Positions 16,348 to 25,622 of a DNA stretch of 64,000 nucleotides are shown one piece after another. Both the position numbers and the translations under genes were made by a program. This DNA is from Sinisalibacter lacisalsi (lineage in GTDB: Bacteria > Pseudomonadota > Alphaproteobacteria > Rhodobacterales > Rhodobacteraceae): NCBI RefSeq assembly GCF_014640115.1, contig NZ_BMGI01000001.1:1076501-1140500 (forward strand). Direction: 5' to 3'. The notes under the pieces were generated by a model. It made no database searches, was not told the DNA's origin, and saw only the letters and a program-made list of their open reading frames with translations. Position 1 is the first letter of the stretch. Each line of letters opens with the position of its first letter.

Positions 16348-16776
16348 TCACTCTGACGGCATAACGGGAAAACAGGCTTCCACGTCGATCCATGTTTCGG
16401 GCAGGATGGCCAGGGCGTTGGTGAAGCGGTGACGGATCGCGACCTTCGCAAAATCGTCAACGCCGTGACAGGTCGCGGCGGCTTCGGGTGTGACCGAACT
16501 GTCCGGAATCTCAATCGCCCAGGCGCCCGCCTGCGCCTGAACGAAGGTCACCGTCCCGCCCGTGTCCATGGTTTCGTCCACGAAGCAGGGGGCAAGGCGC
16601 AGACCGACGCAGCGCGCCCCGGTCGATGCCGCATCCTGCAAGGCAAGTTGGGTCCAGACGAATCGGCTGATCTCGAACGATCCGCCCAGCAAGAGCAGTA
16701 GCGGCAGCGCGATGGCGGCGAACTCGATCGCAACGGCGCCGCGCAGGTCGAGAAGAAAGGCCCGGATAGCGGTCAT
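16348..16776 (-). CDS. tadE: TadE-like pilus assembly protein
   Basis: A 142-residue minor pseudopilin-like protein. A short basic N-terminus (MTAIRAFLLDLRGAVAIEFAAIALPLLLLLGGSFEI) has the TadE pattern G-A-V-A-x-E-F followed by one hydrophobic helix; the Glu five residues after the cleavage-type Gly is kept. The rest is periplasmic with four cysteines (RCVGLRLAPC, TCHG, EACFP). It lies 5 bases after the next TadE-like gene in the same transcription unit. TadE proteins are needed for Flp pilus assembly. Confidence 0.85.
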   Translation of the reverse strand: MTAIRAFLLDLRGAVAIEFAAIALPLLLLLGGSFEISRFVWTQLALQDAASTGARCVGLRLAPCFVDETMDTGGTVTFVQAQAGAWAIEIPDSSVTPEAAATCHGVDDFAKVAIRHRFTNALAILPETWIDVEACFPVMPSE

Positions 16777-16781
16777 CGAAA

Positions 16782-17342
16782 TCACGGCACCCTCAGCACG
16801 GTGCGGGTTTCGATCCGATCGCCGTCGATGAAGGCGTATCCCGGAAAGATCGTGATATGGCGGGTCGTCGCGGAAACCTGCACGAATTGCCCGGCGCTCT
16901 CGCCGGAGGCGCATGGCGTTGTGCACTCCATGGCCTGCCCCCATGTGACGTCGCCCCCCTGAAGGGTCGGACAATAACACATCTCCGCATCGCCCGGTCG
17001 GGATGCGGTGGTCACCGCGGAGCCGGTCCACGTCGCGCTGGCTGCGTTGTTGACGATCACCTCGGCGGTGTCGTCGGCCCCGCCCTGGAGCAGTTCGATC
17101 AGCTTCACCGCCAAGGCTTCCGCCGCCGCCTGGTCCGCCGGTGCGGGCTGCAGCAAGGCGTATTCCGCCGTCGCCGTGACCCGGGCATCCAGCGAGAGCT
17201 TCGCATAGGTGGCGCCGCCAATGTCGACGACCCCGGCGAGTATGAATATCAAGACGGGCGCCACGAGGGCGAATTCGACCGCGATGCTGCCGCTTTCGCA
17301 CCGGCGCAGCTTGCGGATCATGCGGGCACCGGGCCGGCTCAT
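16782..17342 (-). CDS. tadE: TadE/TadF-like pilus assembly protein
   Basis: A 186-residue second pseudopilin-like protein. After 15 residues it has the motif ESGSIAVEFALVAPVLIFILAGVVDIG, with processing-type Gly, Val-Glu-Phe and one membrane helix. The periplasmic part has paired cysteines (MCYCP, ECTTPC). The start ATG at 17342 overlaps the stop of the TadG-like gene (ATGA), which fixes the start and shows translational coupling. It probably forms a complex with the TadG-like protein upstream and the shorter TadE downstream. Confidence 0.85.
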   Translation of the reverse strand: MSRPGARMIRKLRRCESGSIAVEFALVAPVLIFILAGVVDIGGATYAKLSLDARVTATAEYALLQPAPADQAAAEALAVKLIELLQGGADDTAEVIVNNAASATWTGSAVTTASRPGDAEMCYCPTLQGGDVTWGQAMECTTPCASGESAGQFVQVSATTRHITIFPGYAFIDGDRIETRTVLRVP

Positions 17343-19369
17343 CGCAATAACGCCACCTGCCCGGCGCCTCCGGATTGCGGCAGGTTGCATTCCGACGCGA
17401 CGGATGTGCCGCCGGACATGTTGATCTCGGCGCCGATCATCTGCAGGCAGCCGGATGCCCCTGCATTGGCGCTGGCGCCACCGGTCAGGCTGATCGGTCC
17501 GTTGGGGAAATAGAGCGCACCCGACATCTGGCTGCCGCTGGCCCCGGCCGCGAACAAGGCGCCTGCGGTGCGCGACGGATCAAGCGGCCCGATGATTGCC
17601 AGGTCGGTGAAGGGGCCGGATTGCGGCGCGGTAAAACGCACGTTGCTGTAGCCGGCGGTGAGGCAGAATGCCTGATCGCGGCAATTCCAACCTTTTGGCT
17701 CGATGCCGGCGGCGGAGATCATGAAGGTGGTGTCTGCCGCCTCGATGCTGATCGTCTCACCGCCGCACATCGCGCTGCCGCCACCGTTGCCGCCGAGATG
17801 CATGTATCCGTTCACAACGTAGAGGCCGGCGCCGAAGCGCACGGCGCCCGAGGCGACGATCGATCCGTTGATCTCGTGCAGTTCGGCCGCAGGGATCACG
17901 AGGCAACTGCCGCCGCCACCGCCGTCGATCCAGCCCGCGGCTTCAAAGACGCCGCCATCGGCGTCGCCCATGAAGGTCCGGGACCCCCCGCCGATCGAGA
18001 TCGCGTCGCCACGGGTCGAAGGACCGAAGCGGAAGCTGTTGCCGGTTTCCGTGCCGAGCGTCATGACCGAGCCGCCACTGTTCCTGACCCCGCCCGGCAG
18101 GACGAATTCGCTGGGGCCGTCGAAAGACAGCTCGCTGGTGTTGCAGATGCTGTAGTACGCGCCGCTGCAATTCCGGGTCGACCGGCCGATGCGATAGGTG
18201 CCGGCGCCGAACTCGGTGATCGACCCGCCGCCGGTGTTGACGCCCTCGGCCACGTTGTAAATGCCGCCCGCAAAGGTCATCCGCGCACCATTGTTCCGGA
18301 TGCCGCCAGAGAGGTTGTATACCGTCGCCTGCGGCGCCCCCGGATTGAAGAGCAGCTTCAGGCCGCCACCGAGCGTGACGTTTCCGATGTTCACGGTGGA
18401 CAGGCCGGGGCAGGAAAAGGTCCATGTGCTGTTCGAACTTGAGAGGGAGGCGGTGCAACCGACGGCCTCGGCCTGGGCGATGGTGGCGCTCTGGTTCCAG
18501 CCAAAGTCGATATCGGGGCCTGTCGCCACGACCACGTCGTCCGGCGGAGAAAGGGCTGCGGTCAGGGCCATCTGGTCGCTGGCGAGCGTGATCGCATCGG
18601 TGCCGGCCAAGGGGTCGGGCGTGGATCGGCGAACGATCCGGGCCTCACCACCATCGGGCGCCGTGATGGTCTCGCAATGCTTGGGAAGCGGGTTCGTTCC
18701 GGCGTCGTAACTGAGCGACTCGGTGATGATGCTGGTGCCGCAGGGCGCCTCCACCTCGGCGTTCGATGCCACGGCGCATTGGTCCGAGCGCAACTCGGCG
18801 CCGCCGGACATGGTTATCCCGCTGCCATCGGGATCGAGGGCCTGGATGCAGGCCGGTGCGCCTCCAAGCGCGCCCGCCACCGCCGAGGCCACCACGTCGA
18901 CGGAGGTGTCGCCGCCCACGAGGCGCGGCAGCAACAGCGGCTTGGGCGCGGTGATCGTCGCGCGGACGGCGTCTCCGGATGCGGTGGTGAAGGAGTTGTC
19001 GAGTTCCACGAGGATCTCGGAGTCGCTGAAGCCGTTCAGCCGCGCAACGCCCCGGGCGGCATCGACCATCGGGCCCGTGTCGCCGGTGCGGGCATAGGCG
19101 ACGGCACCGGCGTGCGAGGCGAGATCGGCGGTGCGCTGCGCTTCGGCGCGCACGACGAGGAGTTGGCCGTATTCCAGCGCCAGCCCGGCGAAGCCCAGCA
19201 GCACCGGGATCGCCAGCCCGGCGATGACCGCGACCGCACCTGTCTCGCGCCTGAAAAAAGCCGCAACGGATCTGCCCGGCCGCGCGCCCCGAGGGGGCAA
19301 GGCGGCGGCCGCCAGATCCGTTGCGAACGACGACAGCGTCGGCCAGCTTTCCTTGAAGTCCAGCTCCAT
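17339..19369 (-). CDS. tadG: TadG-like Flp pilus assembly protein with large glycine-rich extracytoplasmic domain
   Basis: A 676-residue protein. The N-terminus has the TadG pattern RRETGAVAVIAGLAIPVLLGFAGLALEYGQLLVVR (about 43-77), a single membrane anchor followed by the AQRTADLASHAGAVAYA stretch typical of TadG. The remaining 550 residues are extracytoplasmic, with recurring short Gly/Ser-rich beta-strand units (for example LSGGIRNNGARMTFAGGIYN, GSITEFGAGTYRIG, VNGYMHLGGN) that look like a beta-solenoid, and about 14 cysteines. No von Willebrand A domain was recognised. It heads a three-gene unit with two TadE-like genes and may be the surface-exposed or peptidoglycan-spanning part of the pilus machine. 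The ATG at 19367-19369 is followed by a 40-residue cytoplasmic lead. Confidence 0.75.
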   Translation of the reverse strand: MELDFKESWPTLSSFATDLAAAALPPRGARPGRSVAAFFRRETGAVAVIAGLAIPVLLGFAGLALEYGQLLVVRAEAQRTADLASHAGAVAYARTGDTGPMVDAARGVARLNGFSDSEILVELDNSFTTASGDAVRATITAPKPLLLPRLVGGDTSVDVVASAVAGALGGAPACIQALDPDGSGITMSGGAELRSDQCAVASNAEVEAPCGTSIITESLSYDAGTNPLPKHCETITAPDGGEARIVRRSTPDPLAGTDAITLASDQMALTAALSPPDDVVVATGPDIDFGWNQSATIAQAEAVGCTASLSSSNSTWTFSCPGLSTVNIGNVTLGGGLKLLFNPGAPQATVYNLSGGIRNNGARMTFAGGIYNVAEGVNTGGGSITEFGAGTYRIGRSTRNCSGAYYSICNTSELSFDGPSEFVLPGGVRNSGGSVMTLGTETGNSFRFGPSTRGDAISIGGGSRTFMGDADGGVFEAAGWIDGGGGGSCLVIPAAELHEINGSIVASGAVRFGAGLYVVNGYMHLGGNGGGSAMCGGETISIEAADTTFMISAAGIEPKGWNCRDQAFCLTAGYSNVRFTAPQSGPFTDLAIIGPLDPSRTAGALFAAGASGSQMSGALYFPNGPISLTGGASANAGASGCLQMIGAEINMSGGTSVASECNLPQSGGAGQVALLR

Positions 19370-19886
19370 GTTTTTTGGTCCCGCCCTGTTCGTGGGTCTC
19401 TTCCGAGAAACGGGAAACCTGCATCGAACGATGAAGCAGGACTGTATCGGAAGCCGCCGCCGCACAGTAGCTGGCTGGATGGCCCGGCCTTATGGCCAGT
19501 CTGGTGCCATTTCGAATCGCGCATCCTGGAAAACACGGACATTGCGCGCCCGGCTCGCAGGATCAAACCCGGAACGGTGACCTCCTCGCCAGGGCGTTTG
19601 GCGGCCTGCCGGAAGGGGGCGATCCGCCGTCGGGAGGCCTTTCAAAAGGAACCATTGGCCGGATCGCCATCAAATGACTAGGCTGAGGCACACCTATGAA
19701 TACGTCCAGGGAGCCATCCCATGCGTCATCGCCGGCACCTGATCGCCGCGCCACTACTCACCCAGAACGGGCAATTGCAGGTTCGAACTCGTCTCGGTCG
19801 AGGTCGGATCTCAGCCTGGTCGCGGCATGGCGAAAAGCGGTCTTCGTGCCAGACCAAGTGTCAGCAAGAAGGTCGAAGTGAACACC
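19370..19886. other. Divergent intergenic region without a recognised gene
   Basis: This 517-base stretch separates the minus-strand tadG unit from the plus-strand sensor kinase. Short reading frames occur on both strands but none has a good ribosome site with a recognisable or conserved-looking product. It should hold the two divergent promoters; no clear operator repeat was found by eye. Confidence 0.5.
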
Positions 19887-22800
19887 ATGACGCCTGAAAA
19901 CCAATTGCCGCGCTTCTCGTTCCTGTTGTTCGCGCCCCTCGTTCTGGTCATCGTCGTTGCCGCGTATGTCGGCGAGCGCCAGTCGGCCACGGAACGGTCG
20001 GACCAGCTTTGGAGCCGTGCCGAGACAGCCGCGGCCACGCTCTCGCGATCGCTGGAACAGTCGGCGTCGACCGCGTCGATCCTTTCATTGGCGACTTTTG
20101 GCCGAGCGGGCTGCGCCGATGCCTTGGCGACGGCGCAAGAGGCCTATTCCTTCGTCGGTCTCGTGCGGTCGGACGGGCGGCTTGTCTGCGTCGCCCCGGC
20201 GGGCGCGGTGGAACCGGATGTGGCGGATCGTTCGTGGTTTGCCGAAGTGAGCGAGACCGGCCGGGCGGCCTATGGCGGATACCGGGTGAACCCGGCGACG
20301 GGCGATGAGGTCATGGTCGTCGCGCATCCTGCCGGACCGGCCCTGGCCGACGACGCCGCGTTCGTCGTCGTGGCGGTCCGCCTGAGCTGGTTGGCGGAAG
20401 GCCTGATGGCCGGGATGCGCGAAGGCTCGGCGGGGCTTGTGGTCACCGATCCCTCCGATACCGTGATCGCCACCAGCCTCGACGATGTGCCCCGCGGCGC
20501 GCGCCTCGACACGCCCGACGCCGGCGGTCCTGTCCGCGCCGACCTCGCGGGATCGAGCCGCGACGTGGTCGTGCGTGACCTGCCCCTCGGAACCGGGGCC
20601 TTCCATGTCGTCGCGGTGGCACCGGCGCGCGGATTGATGACCGGAAGCCCCTGGATGTTCGCCGCGCTGGCGCTGGTGGTGCTGCTGTTCGGTCTCGCCG
20701 CGTTTGCCATCATCTGGCGGCGTTTGCCGCGCGACGAGGGCGGCCCGGGCGGGACCGCAGAGGCGAGCTGGCTGCCGGCGGAGCCGCACAACCTTGGCCC
20801 GAAGCTCGACGAAATGGATACGCTCCTCAAGACGCGAACCGTGGCGCTGAATGAAGCCTGCGAACTTGCCGGGCTCGGCACCTGGACACTCCTTCCGGAT
20901 ATGGAATCGGTTCGCACGATGGCGAACATGCGGGCGATCCTCGGGTTTCCCGATGACGAGGAGGTCGCGAGGATCGACACGTTCCGCGAGCGGATCGTGC
21001 CGGAGGACCGGGCCGTCTTTGATGCGGCCTTCGCGCGCAGCCTCGAAGAGCGGCAGATGATTGAAGCCGAGTTCCGCGCCATCGGCGCGGGCGGCGAGGT
21101 GCGTTTCTTGCGTGCCCGAACCGGGCCGAGCGGGGCGCTGCCCGATGACACGCAGGGCGGGATCTCCGGCATCGTTCAGGACATCACCGATCTCAGGCGC
21201 AACGAGACGGCGCTGGCGCGGTCGCTGAAGCTCGTCCGGCTCGCCGGCGAGGCCGCGCGCGTCAGCGGCTGGCGCTACGAAATCGCGACACGCAAGCTGA
21301 GCGGCACGCGCGATACGGCCAGGCTTGTCGGCCCCGAGGGCAGTGACGGGCTCATGATCGAGGACGTGATCGCACGCTTCATCGACGAGGAAGAGCGTAT
21401 GCGGGTGGAGCGCGGATTCTGGACCTGCGTCGGCGCGGGCAGCCGCTTCGACGAGATCGGCAGGTTCCGCCGGCTGGACGGCAAGGAAACCTGGCTGCGG
21501 GTGATCGGCGAGGCGGAACGCGACACGTCCGGCAATATCGTTGCGGTCTACGGCGCAACGCAGGATGTCGGGGAAATGATGCGCGCCCGGTTCGCGGCGG
21601 AAGAGGTCCGGGAGCTCCTGCAGACGATCCTGGATTCGCTGGACGACGGTTTCGTCATCCACGACCATGACGGCAAGATCCAGTACATGAACCGCAAGGC
21701 GCACAGCATTCTGGGTGTGGCGGAGCTGAACCTCGTCGATCAGAACATCTGGCAGGATCTCCCCCCGGAGGTCGGTCCGCATTTCGAGCGGTTGGTCGGC
21801 GCGGCGCTGGAAACCGGCGAAAGCCAGAACTTCGAGGGCGAGATCGGCGTGAACGGGCACTGGATCGCCGTGGCTGTGCACCCGACACCCGCCGGCGTCG
21901 CGATCTATCTCAACGACGTGACCGAGGATCGCGAAGCACGCGAGCGTTTGCGCCTGCTCGACGCGGCGGTTTCGCGGCTGAACGACGTGGTGCTGATCAC
22001 GGAGGCCAGCGAACTGGACCCACCCGGCCCCCGGATCGTCTTTGTCAACGACGCCTTCGAGAAGGATACCGGTTTCTCCCGCGAGGAAGCCTTGGGCGCG
22101 ACCCCGCGCATCCTGCAGGGGCCCGAGACGGAAAAGGAGCGTCTGCAAGCGATACGAGAGGCCCTCGAAAACCATGGGCATGTGCGCACGGAACTCACGA
22201 ATTACCGCAAGGACGGAACGCGGTTCACGTCCGAGATCGACATCAATCCGCTGTTCAACGAGGCAGGCGAATGCACACATTTCGTCGCCGTCCAGAGGGA
22301 TCGAACCAGTCGCCAGGAGACCGAAAAGCGCCTGCGGGCGCGCGAGGAACAGTTCCGCCTTGCGAGCCTGGCCAGCCGCGACATCATCTGGGACTGGGAC
22401 ATGCAGACCGGCATCATCTGGAACAGCGAAGACTCCGATGAGATCTTCGGGCCGCTCGTTGCACAATGGCACATCGAGAAGGTGCCGGAGCGGCACATCG
22501 AGCACGTGCTGGAACGGATCCATCCCGAAGATCGGCTGAAGATCACCGAAAGCCTCGATGCCGCGCTGTCGGGCGACGCGGAGTCGTGGCGCTGCGAGTA
22601 TCGGATCAGGGCGAAAGACGGCACCTGGCGATACCTGACAGACAAGGCCTTCATCCTGCGCGATGACGAAGGCACCCCGCGGCGCATGGTCGGAGCGATG
22701 TCGGACGTAACCGACATCCGGGCGCTCGACGCCCAGCTGCACCAGTCGCAAAAGCTTGAAACCGTCGGCCAGCTCACTGGCGGCATTGCGCATGACTTCA

Positions 22801-23885
22801 ACAACCTGCTCACGATCATCCTGGGCAACTGCGACATGCTGCTGGATGACGTCGACGACGAGTCCGCGCTTCGCCCGCTGATCCAGTCGATCGAGGATGC
22901 CGCCGAGCGGGGCGCCCGCTTCTCCAGCGATCTGCTGGCTTTCTCGCGGCGGCAACCGCTCGAACTGCGGCCGACCGACATCAACGACCTCATCAGGCGG
23001 TCGTCGAGCCTGTTCAGCCGGGCCGTCGATGCCAGCGTGGAGATCGAGTACGAGTTGACCGATTCGCCCACGGTGGCCCACGTCGACCCCGACAAGATGC
23101 AGGCGGCGCTGCTCAACCTTGTTCTCAACGCGATGGCCGCGATCAAGGAGGACGGGCGCATCATCGTCAGAACGCGGCGGGTGCTGGCCAAGGAAGGCGA
23201 CTTGCCCAGCGATTGCGATCCCGGCGAATACATCGAAGTCGACGTTGCCGACGATGGCAGCGGAATGTCGCCGGAGGTTGTGGAGCACGCGTTCGAACCG
23301 TTCTTCACCACCAGGGAGCCGGGTGTCGGGACGGGAATGGGCCTCAGCTCCGTCTATGGCCTGGTGAAGCAGTCCGGCGGCCACGCCGGCATCGTGTCGG
23401 AACCGGGCAAGGGCACGACCGTCACGCTCAGCCTTTCGGTGGCCGACGAGGCGGAAATCATCGATATCGAAGGCACCCCGAAAGCGCACCATCGCGGCGG
23501 AGGCCAACGGATTCTCGTCGTCGAGGACGACACCGAGCTCCGGTCCTTCGTGTGCACGATCCTCAGCCGAATGGAATATCGCCTCGTCGAGGCCAAAGAC
23601 GGGTCCGAAGCCCTCAAGATGTTGAAAAAAGAAGACGATTTCGACCTTCTGTTCACGGATATCGTGATGCCGGGCAGTATCAACGGCGTCGAACTCGCCC
23701 GCAAGGCTCAGAAGCTCCACCCCGGCCTCAAGGTTCTTTTCACCTCGGGCTACGCCCGGGAGACCTTGTCGAAGGAACGGCAGGCACCGAGCGACATTCC
23801 GATGCTTCACAAGCCCTTCCGCACGAACGATCTGGTCGTGAAAGTGCAGGACGTCCTGTCGAACGACGCCGAACCCGACAGCTGA
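19887..23885 (+). CDS. Hybrid sensor histidine kinase with Cache-like sensor, multiple PAS domains and C-terminal receiver
   Basis: A 1332-residue membrane kinase. Helix 1 (about 12-30) and helix 2 (about 250-276) bracket a periplasmic sensor of Cache type (FVGLVRSDGRLVCVAP...DRSWFAEV...GGYRVNPATG). Several PAS/PAC units follow (about 310-930), including DGFVIHDHDGKIQYMN and FVNDAFEKDTGFSREEALG. The phosphorylation box GIAHDFNNLLTIILGN puts the active His near residue 970. The ATPase has NLVLNAMAAI, DDGSGM and GTGMGLSSVYGLVKQ. The receiver starts near 1205 (ILVVEDDTELR, FTDIVMPG, LHKPF). It would need an Hpt protein or a reverse transfer to reach an output. Its position between the two tad units suggests it controls them. 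A start at 19827 is possible. Confidence 0.9.
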   Translation: MTPENQLPRFSFLLFAPLVLVIVVAAYVGERQSATERSDQLWSRAETAAATLSRSLEQSASTASILSLATFGRAGCADALATAQEAYSFVGLVRSDGRLVCVAPAGAVEPDVADRSWFAEVSETGRAAYGGYRVNPATGDEVMVVAHPAGPALADDAAFVVVAVRLSWLAEGLMAGMREGSAGLVVTDPSDTVIATSLDDVPRGARLDTPDAGGPVRADLAGSSRDVVVRDLPLGTGAFHVVAVAPARGLMTGSPWMFAALALVVLLFGLAAFAIIWRRLPRDEGGPGGTAEASWLPAEPHNLGPKLDEMDTLLKTRTVALNEACELAGLGTWTLLPDMESVRTMANMRAILGFPDDEEVARIDTFRERIVPEDRAVFDAAFARSLEERQMIEAEFRAIGAGGEVRFLRARTGPSGALPDDTQGGISGIVQDITDLRRNETALARSLKLVRLAGEAARVSGWRYEIATRKLSGTRDTARLVGPEGSDGLMIEDVIARFIDEEERMRVERGFWTCVGAGSRFDEIGRFRRLDGKETWLRVIGEAERDTSGNIVAVYGATQDVGEMMRARFAAEEVRELLQTILDSLDDGFVIHDHDGKIQYMNRKAHSILGVAELNLVDQNIWQDLPPEVGPHFERLVGAALETGESQNFEGEIGVNGHWIAVAVHPTPAGVAIYLNDVTEDREARERLRLLDAAVSRLNDVVLITEASELDPPGPRIVFVNDAFEKDTGFSREEALGATPRILQGPETEKERLQAIREALENHGHVRTELTNYRKDGTRFTSEIDINPLFNEAGECTHFVAVQRDRTSRQETEKRLRAREEQFRLASLASRDIIWDWDMQTGIIWNSEDSDEIFGPLVAQWHIEKVPERHIEHVLERIHPEDRLKITESLDAALSGDAESWRCEYRIRAKDGTWRYLTDKAFILRDDEGTPRRMVGAMSDVTDIRALDAQLHQSQKLETVGQLTGGIAHDFNNLLTIILGNCDMLLDDVDDESALRPLIQSIEDAAERGARFSSDLLAFSRRQPLELRPTDINDLIRRSSSLFSRAVDASVEIEYELTDSPTVAHVDPDKMQAALLNLVLNAMAAIKEDGRIIVRTRRVLAKEGDLPSDCDPGEYIEVDVADDGSGMSPEVVEHAFEPFFTTREPGVGTGMGLSSVYGLVKQSGGHAGIVSEPGKGTTVTLSLSVADEAEIIDIEGTPKAHHRGGGQRILVVEDDTELRSFVCTILSRMEYRLVEAKDGSEALKMLKKEDDFDLLFTDIVMPGSINGVELARKAQKLHPGLKVLFTSGYARETLSKERQAPSDIPMLHKPFRTNDLVVKVQDVLSNDAEPDS

Positions 23886-24080
23886 TGCCGCGCGCCTGCC
23901 CGGGCCGCCGTATCGTCCTGACCAGATGGCTAGGCCAGCAAGCCAGCTAGTTTCCAGCCCGCACGGGTCTCATCTTCCATCGCAGACGCTTACACGTCCA
24001 GGGCGATCAGGGCTTCGGGATTCGAAGCCTCCGGCCCTGCCGGCTCGGCCGGGTAACCATGCGAAGAAAGAAGGCAACCC

Positions 24081-24257
24081 ATGCTGCAACTTATTCAGAA
24101 CTTCAAACGCAACGAGTCAGGTGCCACCGCCATCGAGTATGGCCTGATCGCCGCTCTCGTCGCCGTGGCTCTCATCACCGCGCTCACGACGCTCGGCACC
24201 GATCTGGCCGGCATCTTCGGTGATGTTTCGACAGAACTGAACGCCGCCGGCAACTGA
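24081..24257 (+). CDS. flp: Flp-family type IVb pilin
   Basis: A 58-residue prepilin, the major subunit of the Tad pilus. The class IVb leader is MLQLIQNFKRNESG with cleavage expected after Gly14. The mature end ATAIEYGLIAALVAVALITALTTLG carries the Flp signature Glu5-Tyr6 and one hydrophobic helix; the short tail ends ELNAAGN. AGAAGG-type ribosome site lies about 6 bases before the ATG. It is the first of a run of Cpa/Tad genes and is separated from the next by a strong hairpin, which fits high pilin expression. Confidence 0.95.
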   Translation: MLQLIQNFKRNESGATAIEYGLIAALVAVALITALTTLGTDLAGIFGDVSTELNAAGN

Positions 24258-24279
24258 TACGTCTGACGCGGTTCCAGGG

Positions 24280-24316
24280 CCGCGCCGCGATCGCCGCCAA
24301 AAACGGCGAGGCGCGG
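24280..24316 (+). promoter_or_regulatory. Hairpin between flp and the prepilin peptidase gene
   Basis: An inner stem tcgccg/cggcga (24291-24296 with 24304-24309) around a CCAAAAA loop stacks on an outer 7-bp stem ccgcgcc/ggcgcgg (24280-24286 with 24310-24316), with a 4-base bulge. No T tract follows, so partial termination or protection of the flp message from 3' decay is more likely than full termination. Confidence 0.5.
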
Positions 24317-24345
24317 TGCGGCAACGGCCGGTGCGGAAAAGGAAC

Positions 24346-24777
24346 ATGGCGGAGAGCATCCTGATCCTTGCATCCATCTGGTTCATCGGCGGACATATTT
24401 TCGCCGCCGCCAGGGATGCGGGGCGGATGCGCTTTCTCAACGCCCTCATCCTGTTTCTCCTCGCAGGCTACGCGATCACCGTCGCGCAATGGCAGCCGAA
24501 TTGGGCCGACCTTGCCGTCGGAGCCGCGATCCTCGCGGGCGGCACGATTTTTTTCGCACGCGGATGGATGGGCGGTGGCGGCGTGAAGCTGTTTGCGGTG
24601 ACCGGGCCGCTGACCCTGTCGAAGATCAGATGCCGCGCCGTCGGCGCGCATCGCCTCGCGGGCGGCCGGATCGCCGCCCTGCACGATCCGATGGGGCGCG
24701 AGCCCCGCGGAATTGCCATTGCGACGGCTGCCATCGCCATCGCGTTCCTGCGGCCGGGGGCCCTCTTGGCGGGCTGA
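24346..24777 (+). CDS. cpaA: CpaA/TadV-like prepilin peptidase with an altered active site
   Basis: A 143-residue membrane protein with 4-5 hydrophobic segments, of the size and layout of A24-type prepilin peptidases. These aspartyl proteases use two Asp residues, one in a D-x6-N-type motif after the first helix and one in GxGDxKL. The first is visible as AARDAGRMRFLNALIL. The second motif reads GWMGGGGVKLFA, so the catalytic Asp is Gly (codon GGC, one base from GAC). The protein may be inactive unless the base is a sequencing error. It follows flp by 88 bases and precedes cpaB by 33. It should normally cleave the Flp and TadE leaders in the inner membrane. Confidence 0.8.
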   Translation: MAESILILASIWFIGGHIFAAARDAGRMRFLNALILFLLAGYAITVAQWQPNWADLAVGAAILAGGTIFFARGWMGGGGVKLFAVTGPLTLSKIRCRAVGAHRLAGGRIAALHDPMGREPRGIAIATAAIAIAFLRPGALLAG

Positions 24778-24810
24778 ACGATCTCGTGTGCCGCTGCTCG
24801 GAGGACCGAC

Positions 24811-25581
24811 ATGCTTAGACCTCTCATTTTGCTGATTGCCCTCGGGGCCGGCGGCGCCGCCGCGTGGGTCGCGGCGCAGGAAACCACGCCGGAACCCGTC
24901 GCCGGTGAGCAGGCACCGGCGACCGTCAACATGACCGCGGTTCTCGTCGCGGCGCAGGACCTTGCGCGCGGGGTCGAAGTGACGGCGGAGGCTTTGCGGT
25001 GGCAGAACTGGCCGTCAGATAACGTCCCGGCCACGTTCATCGAGCGCACGGCGCGGCCCGATGCTCTCGGGGAACTGGCGGGGCATTTCGCCAGTCGCCC
25101 GATCTCGGCCGGCGAACCGATCGCGGACGAGACCCTCTCGCCGCAGCCGAACGGTTTTCTGGCCGCGACGCTCAGGCCCGGAAAGCGGGCGGTGGCGATT
25201 CACGTGAGCGCCCAGAGCACGGCCGGCGGGTTCATCCTGCCCAACGACCGGGTCGATGTGCTGCACACCGTGAAGGCATCGCGTGAGCCGGGGGCCGGAG
25301 AAGTTCACAGCCGCACCATCCTCAGGGGCGTCCGGGTTCTGGCGATCGACCAGACGACCGACGACACCGAGTCCGGCACGGTCCTGGGCAAGACCGCGAC
25401 CCTGGAACTGACCGATCCGCAAGTCGAAGCCGTCACCGCCGCCGAAGCGACCGGCACGCTTTCACTCTCGCTCCGGCCGCTGGATGAGCCTCCGGGCGCA
25501 GCGTCGATGGCGATCATGGAGCCGACCAAGACGATCCGCGTCCGCCGCGGAACCACCATCGAGGATGCCGTGATCAACTGA
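24811..25581 (+). CDS. cpaB: Flp pilus assembly protein CpaB (RcpC)
   Basis: A 256-residue periplasmic assembly protein. The N-terminus (MLRPLILLIALGAGGAAAWVAAQ) is a signal or anchor. A SAF domain follows at about 42-110 (TAVLVAAQDLARGVEVTAEALRWQNWP...SAGEPI). The RcpC core is LRPGKRAVAIHVSAQSTAGGFILPNDRVDVLHT (about 116-150), then RTILRGVRVLAID and TLELTDPQVEAVTAAEATGTLSLSLR. In other loci CpaB works with the CpaC secretin, whose gene normally comes next; here cpaE follows directly. Confidence 0.93.
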   Translation: MLRPLILLIALGAGGAAAWVAAQETTPEPVAGEQAPATVNMTAVLVAAQDLARGVEVTAEALRWQNWPSDNVPATFIERTARPDALGELAGHFASRPISAGEPIADETLSPQPNGFLAATLRPGKRAVAIHVSAQSTAGGFILPNDRVDVLHTVKASREPGAGEVHSRTILRGVRVLAIDQTTDDTESGTVLGKTATLELTDPQVEAVTAAEATGTLSLSLRPLDEPPGAASMAIMEPTKTIRVRRGTTIEDAVIN

Positions 25582-25622
25582 CGCCGAACCATCGTCGCAC
25601 CGTTTTGGCAAAGGAACTGAAG

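Noticed and set aside
19780-19795. GGTTCGAA-like string resembling a tRNA T-loop
   Set aside because: No acceptor stem, anticodon arm or D arm can be formed around it.
19696-19881. Short plus-strand frame before the hybrid kinase
   Set aside because: Ser/Arg-rich translation without family features; another frame over the same bases leads into the kinase start.
20085-23810. Long minus-strand frame opposite the hybrid kinase
   Set aside because: Antisense shadow of a protein with many recognised domains; no motif in its own translation.
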